From: Malaya genurostris
Taxonomy: Eukaryota; Arthropoda; Insecta; Diptera; Culicidae
Assembly: GCF_030247185.1 (NCBI RefSeq)
Contig: NC_080571.1
Span: 161,854,352 to 161,918,351 of the forward strand
Direction: 5' to 3'
DNA length: 64,000 nucleotides
Shown here: piece after piece, positions 60,194 through 64,000 of the stretch
Position numbering within the stretch: the stretch's first letter is position 1
Layout of the letters: each line of letters opens with the position of its first letter
Translations under genes and position numbers: made by a program
Notes under the pieces: model-generated
What the model was told of the DNA's origin: nothing
The model's input: the letters and a program-made list of their open reading frames with translations, nothing else
Databases searched by the model: none

Positions 60194-60431
60194 AATGGTA
60201 AGGTAAATGAATACTATCGAAAATTAAAAGGTAATATTGTACCTCCTAATCCTTATAATGATTGAAGTTTTTTGTTGCCACATTTGTGCAATCTTCGTTC
60301 CAGGATACGTGAGGGAATTTAAAGAACATTTTCAACTTTCTATGAAAAAACTACAAAATGTAAATGAGGGAATTAAGAGAATATTTAAAAAATGTTGCAT
60401 TTTTTTATTTTACACGCAGTTTCGATTATAA
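60194..60431 (+). pseudogene. Element D exons (unit 11)
   Basis: Same broken exon 1 as at 55492 but exon 2 continues intact past the point of truncation. Confidence 0.5.
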
Positions 60432-61365
60432 TAAGGAAATCTTTAGATATTTCGAATGATAGTGTGTAACATTTACTCACCCGAGCTAATTTTCCCATTT
60501 ATAGCACTGAGTAAATGTTACTCAGATTTTGACAACTACAGTATTCAATTAATGAATTGATTTAATTGATAAACACTACCGTTCATTCTAAGAATTCTTA
60601 AAACAATACAAACTAAGTTACTTTTCATTTTGGTATTTAATTTTGACACAAAATCAGTACGAATTTTATTAAAAAATTACCCTCTTCGACCAATTTTGGT
60701 AGGTTATGTTTATATCAGTGGCTTAAAATTCACCTAACGGCAATAATTTATAAAGCCACTTCTCATAAAATTAAATCACTACTAAAAGTGATAACTAAAT
60801 TGCTATCACCTCCATTTTGACATGAAGGTGATTAAATCGTGGTGACTATCACCTTACGTAATGCCAATGTTTGATAGTGATGTTAGCCTTTCAGCAGTAG
60901 TGACAGAACTTGGTGTTTATCACCTTAAATGATTCCAAATTTTCAAAAGTGATAGTCACCTGGTGATAATCACCTTACGTAATTCCACCCCAGGTATTGT
61001 AGATAATTGAACTACGATTTGTCAATATAATATAGATTTATGAGTTATAAATTAAAACATGAAGATAACGACTGTTTTTCTTTCGATTAAATCCAAGAAA
61101 TCCTAAGTAAAATATGAAGAAAATACAAAATAAAAGAGCCCCACTATCGCACGATGTTCTATAGTGCGATGTCGGGCCGATGTCGATGCGTTTCGCTTGT
61201 TCGAATGTTGACGCGGTTGATGCAAATGGTGCAAAATCGTCCGATGACGACCCGATAGAAGCACTACGATCGGGTCCATATCGTGCTCAATCGGTCCGAT
61301 GATCGGACCGATGCGGGTCGACAGATTTCACTGGGTACAGTAACTATTTTTTTTCTTTATTTTAG

Positions 61366-61529
61366 ATGGTTTCCGAACCTTTTACTACTGGAAATAATAA
61401 GGGAGACAATAAAATTACTCGCAGATTTGTCTTAGTCGTAAAACCAGTCAATTTTATGAAACATGCGCAAGGGCGTATCTTTATAATTCACACAGGAAGC
61501 ATAAAAGTAAACGAATCGAAAAAGGGTGA
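61366..61529 (+). pseudogene. 54-codon ORF with frameshift
   Basis: One A is missing in the run after GTCTTAGTCGTAAAA relative to other copies, shifting the frame after about codon 25. Confidence 0.5.
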
Positions 61530-61915
61530 AACTTTTTCCATGTTGATTTATTCAGTGGACTAGATTTTTTATCGTGACGTCACAAATGAACAAGCATTCA
61601 TCCTTGACAGTTCAGCGGTACTGTTTACAGACAAGCTTAAACAAAAATCGATGAACACGTTATAAACAGTCATCTTTGTGTAAAAATAAAGTGTTTTGAA
61701 ACTAGTCACTTTTATTTAATAAATCTTAAAAATAAACCGTATCCAATCGTGAACAAATGTTTTAAAAATCTATTTAAGAGATATGGATCGTAAAGGGTCA
61801 AAGTGGTCCAAATTGTTGTGTTGATTCGATTGAGGTTAGCAGTAACGGTTAAAAAAATAATATAAAAGGAAAGTGGTAACATTTGCATGCCTTTTGAAGA
61901 TAAATTAACAATTCA

Positions 61916-62542
61916 TCATTCATTCAATGCGTCTTTGTTTATTGTAAAATCAAATAAATGATAAACACTATTGAAGCGATGACAACAAACATCCATAGGA
62001 TTGTTTTGACCGTACTGTGTGCGATGGACTGATCGTCGAAGATAGTCTGTTCTCCGCAATGATCTTCGAGGAATATTAAAATGCAATCTCTCTAAAAGCG
62101 CTGGGCAGTCGATGTTATTTGAAAGCAAACCGAAGACAAACAGTCGCTAAAGAAAAATTCATCAATTCTGACATCCCTGGATTCGATCGATGTGGACGTT
62201 GTGGTAGGGTGCTCAGATTATTATTCCGTATTCCAAAATACTGCGTACTAAAGGGACGTAAACTGTCTTTAAGCAATACACATTATGAAAGTCTCTGGTG
62301 TTGCGTATGATAAGTCCCAAAACTGCGTAAGCTGTTGCCGTAACTAGAGATAATTGTTCGGTGAAACAAAGCTTACGATCAAGGACGATGCCCAAATCTT
62401 TAACAGCAGAAACGCGTTGAACTGGAACAGCCATCATAGAGTATTCAAATACGATCGGAGATTGTGATCGTGAGAAAGAAAATTGCGCTGCATTTTTTAT
62501 GTTTATACTCATACCGTTTCTGTCACACCAGTCAATAATGTT
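61916..62542 (-). pseudogene. Reverse transcriptase remnant, unit 11
   Basis: Inner MITE reduced as in unit 9; carries Lys to Ile and Ala to Pro changes around NTRDFHNVY. Confidence 0.78.
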
Positions 62543-62780
62543 AAAATAGTAAAGTAATTAAAAAATTTCCTGGCGATTTGACAGCTTTCACTGAAAGTAT
62601 CATCTCTGAACAAGCATTTCATTTTGGCAATTATTCATAATTATGAGAAAGGTGCAAAGATTTTGCACAAATTATTTTTCACAGGATTATGAAAAATAAT
62701 GCCTGGCATCCTTGGTTTGGTTACACGCAGCGTTACCAAGTTGCCAGATTTGTCTGCAAATGCTAGATTTTGCTCGCGAC

Positions 62781-63314
62781 CGGAGATGCCAATTATACAG
62801 ATTTATCTGTATTATACCGATTTTTGCATGATCATACAGATTTTATACAGGTACAGATTTAATACAGGTACAGATTTTATACAGATTTCCTCAATATAAT
62901 ACAGCTTTATAAAGATCTCACAAAGAGTAAGAAAGAAAAAAATAAACTCTGCCTGAGCTATCTTTTAGTATTTGATTCCAGTGACGAGATAAAGCGACTT
63001 GACGTTGCATTTTGGGCGGTGAAATTCCATGTCAAATAATGACGTCAACATTTTCAAACTAGATAAATATATCGAATTACAATTGAACTGTTGTGGATAA
63101 AAAAAATAAAAAAAAAGAAATTTCGTCTTTGAATATTCTTGTGAACGCCGCCAATGACTTATTGAATCTACCATACTACAACCACAATCTATTGGAATAA
63201 CATCTTTTAGCGTCATTTTGTTGTAAGAATTTCATTTTATTAGTGAATACAGATTAATACAGATTTTTCATACAAAGCAATACAAATTTTCAATGAAAAT
63301 ATCTGGCATCTCTG
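62781..63314 (+). mobile_element. hAT-like MITE M1, unit 12
   Basis: Left end CGGAGATGCCA (one change); interior has one extra ACAGATTTAATACAGGT repeat. Confidence 0.8.
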
Positions 63315-63370
63315 CTCGCGACACCCAAACAACTAACCAGATCTTTTGCCCGATTTTCCAAATTTTCCTA

Positions 63371-63703
63371 CACGGAAAATAAAAACTACCTATTATTTGA
63401 TTTCTGTTTACTTAATTTTGAGTACTTCCTTTCATTCTCTCCTTCAATTGTTGTCAAAATACAAAGAGCAAAACCACCCAACAGCGACAGTTTCTTTCAA
63501 TAAGCTAAAATTAAGTAAACCGTATTAACTTGAAATTGAGTCAATACGACTCAAATGTAGAGTAAATATAACTCATCTTAAGTATTTTTTTGCACGTGTC
63601 TTACGAAAACTACCTAGAGCCACTTTACTAAAATTAGTTTATTGAACGAAACCCCCAAATTAGGTGGAATGTACTTAAAATTAGGTTGATTTGCGGTTCC
63701 GTG
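63371..63703 (+). mobile_element. CACGG MITE, unit 12
   Basis: Complete copy with TA flanks. Confidence 0.8.
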
Positions 63704-64000
63704 TAGAATTTGGTCAGATCTTGCTAGATCTTTACGATTCTAGATCTTCTTTTTTGCTCACTGAAAATGACGCCGGTCTAAATTACCTTGAATATATGAA
63801 ATAGACCCAGGCAAATTTAGATAATTTTTTGAGTCAGAAGCAGATTTTTGAAAAAATAACCTGACAACAGATTTATCTGTATAATAAATATTGTAGCAAA
63901 ATGTAGAGGTGCTGCTTGTTTAGAGATTATACACGCTCATTCAATGTTGCTCAAGTGAGCAATTTGTACTCACTTTTGTTTATTTAGTGCAAATGTCAAA

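Larger units (their letters stand above)
50893..60296 (+). repeat. 4702-bp tandem segmental duplication
   Basis: Copy 1 is 50893-55594, copy 2 is 55595-60296; all compared landmarks are at offset exactly 4702 and I saw no difference. The junction joins GCAATCTTC (element D exon) to TAAATGATAAACAC (reverse transcriptase) without filler. Confidence 0.9.
56422..62780 (+). repeat. Array unit 11
   Basis: The part up to 60296 is the second copy of the 4702-bp duplication; beyond that the unit continues normally through the GTGAT cluster (about 60720-60992), GC box (about 61138-61325), exon-like ORF and reverse transcriptase remnant. Confidence 0.88.
62781..64000 (+). repeat. Array unit 12, cut by window end
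   Basis: Holds a complete hAT-like MITE (62781-63314) and CACGG MITE (63371-63703), then the flank leading to the CACGC terminus. The array therefore continues beyond the window. Confidence 0.85.

Noticed and set aside
1..64000. Host protein-coding gene or viral integration
   Set aside because: Every sizeable frame is explained by transposons; no viral replicase, capsid or glycoprotein motifs were seen.

Overview
The window is a eukaryotic, AT-rich, almost entirely transposon-derived block. I infer an insect, probably a mosquito-like dipteran: degenerate Jockey/I-type non-LTR retrotransposon 3' ends, several small TA-, TTAA- and 8-bp-TSD MITEs, short introns with GT..AG borders, and no host gene visible. 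Species assignment is inference only; no sequence here proves it.

The backbone is an array of one composite repeat unit, about 4.4 kb when undisturbed (base 1 recurs at 4370). Reading in the + orientation, a unit holds an hAT-like MITE with the 8-bp duplication CTCGCGAC, a CACGG-ended MITE with TA duplications, the 5' part of a CACTA-like element (zinc-finger exons), a cluster of GTGAT palindromes, a GC-rich palindromic box, a 54-codon exon-like ORF, and a truncated retrotransposon reverse transcriptase on the minus strand carrying a second hAT-like MITE. Units 1-2 (1-7.5 kb) lie in reverse orientation; after a 278-bp tandem repeat (7.66-8.29 kb) the array flips and all later units (8.36-64 kb) are in the forward orientation.

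Into this array are inserted two long CACTA-type (EnSpm/CACTA) DNA transposons: element A (20315-26400, CACGGTTAAAT ends) and element B (26729-34063, CACGGAAAATA ends), both flanked by TA. Each has a short first exon, a large Tnp2/Transposase_21-like ORF with two N-terminal C2H2 fingers, then a second multi-exon gene that starts with a SAM-domain exon. The first exon is phase-compatible with both the transposase exon and the SAM exon, so one promoter could make two proteins by alternative splicing, as maize En/Spm does for TnpA/TnpD. Element A has an intact transposase frame; element B is frameshifted. A third family (element C, 52257-53277, minus strand, CA duplication) and an internally deleted element A (53487-54879) are also present.

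Two tandem segmental duplications reshape the right half. An 8966-bp segment (31623-40580, joined by an 8-bp filler TCAGTCAG) is repeated from 40589; the second copy lacks a 1-kb GTATCGATAC-rich insertion (37123-38134) and a 308-bp minisatellite MITE (39523-39830), so those two insertions are dated relative to the duplication. A 4702-bp segment (50893-55594) is followed directly by an apparently identical copy (55595-60296), either very recent or an assembly artefact.

No rRNA, tRNA, CRISPR or prokaryotic features were seen.
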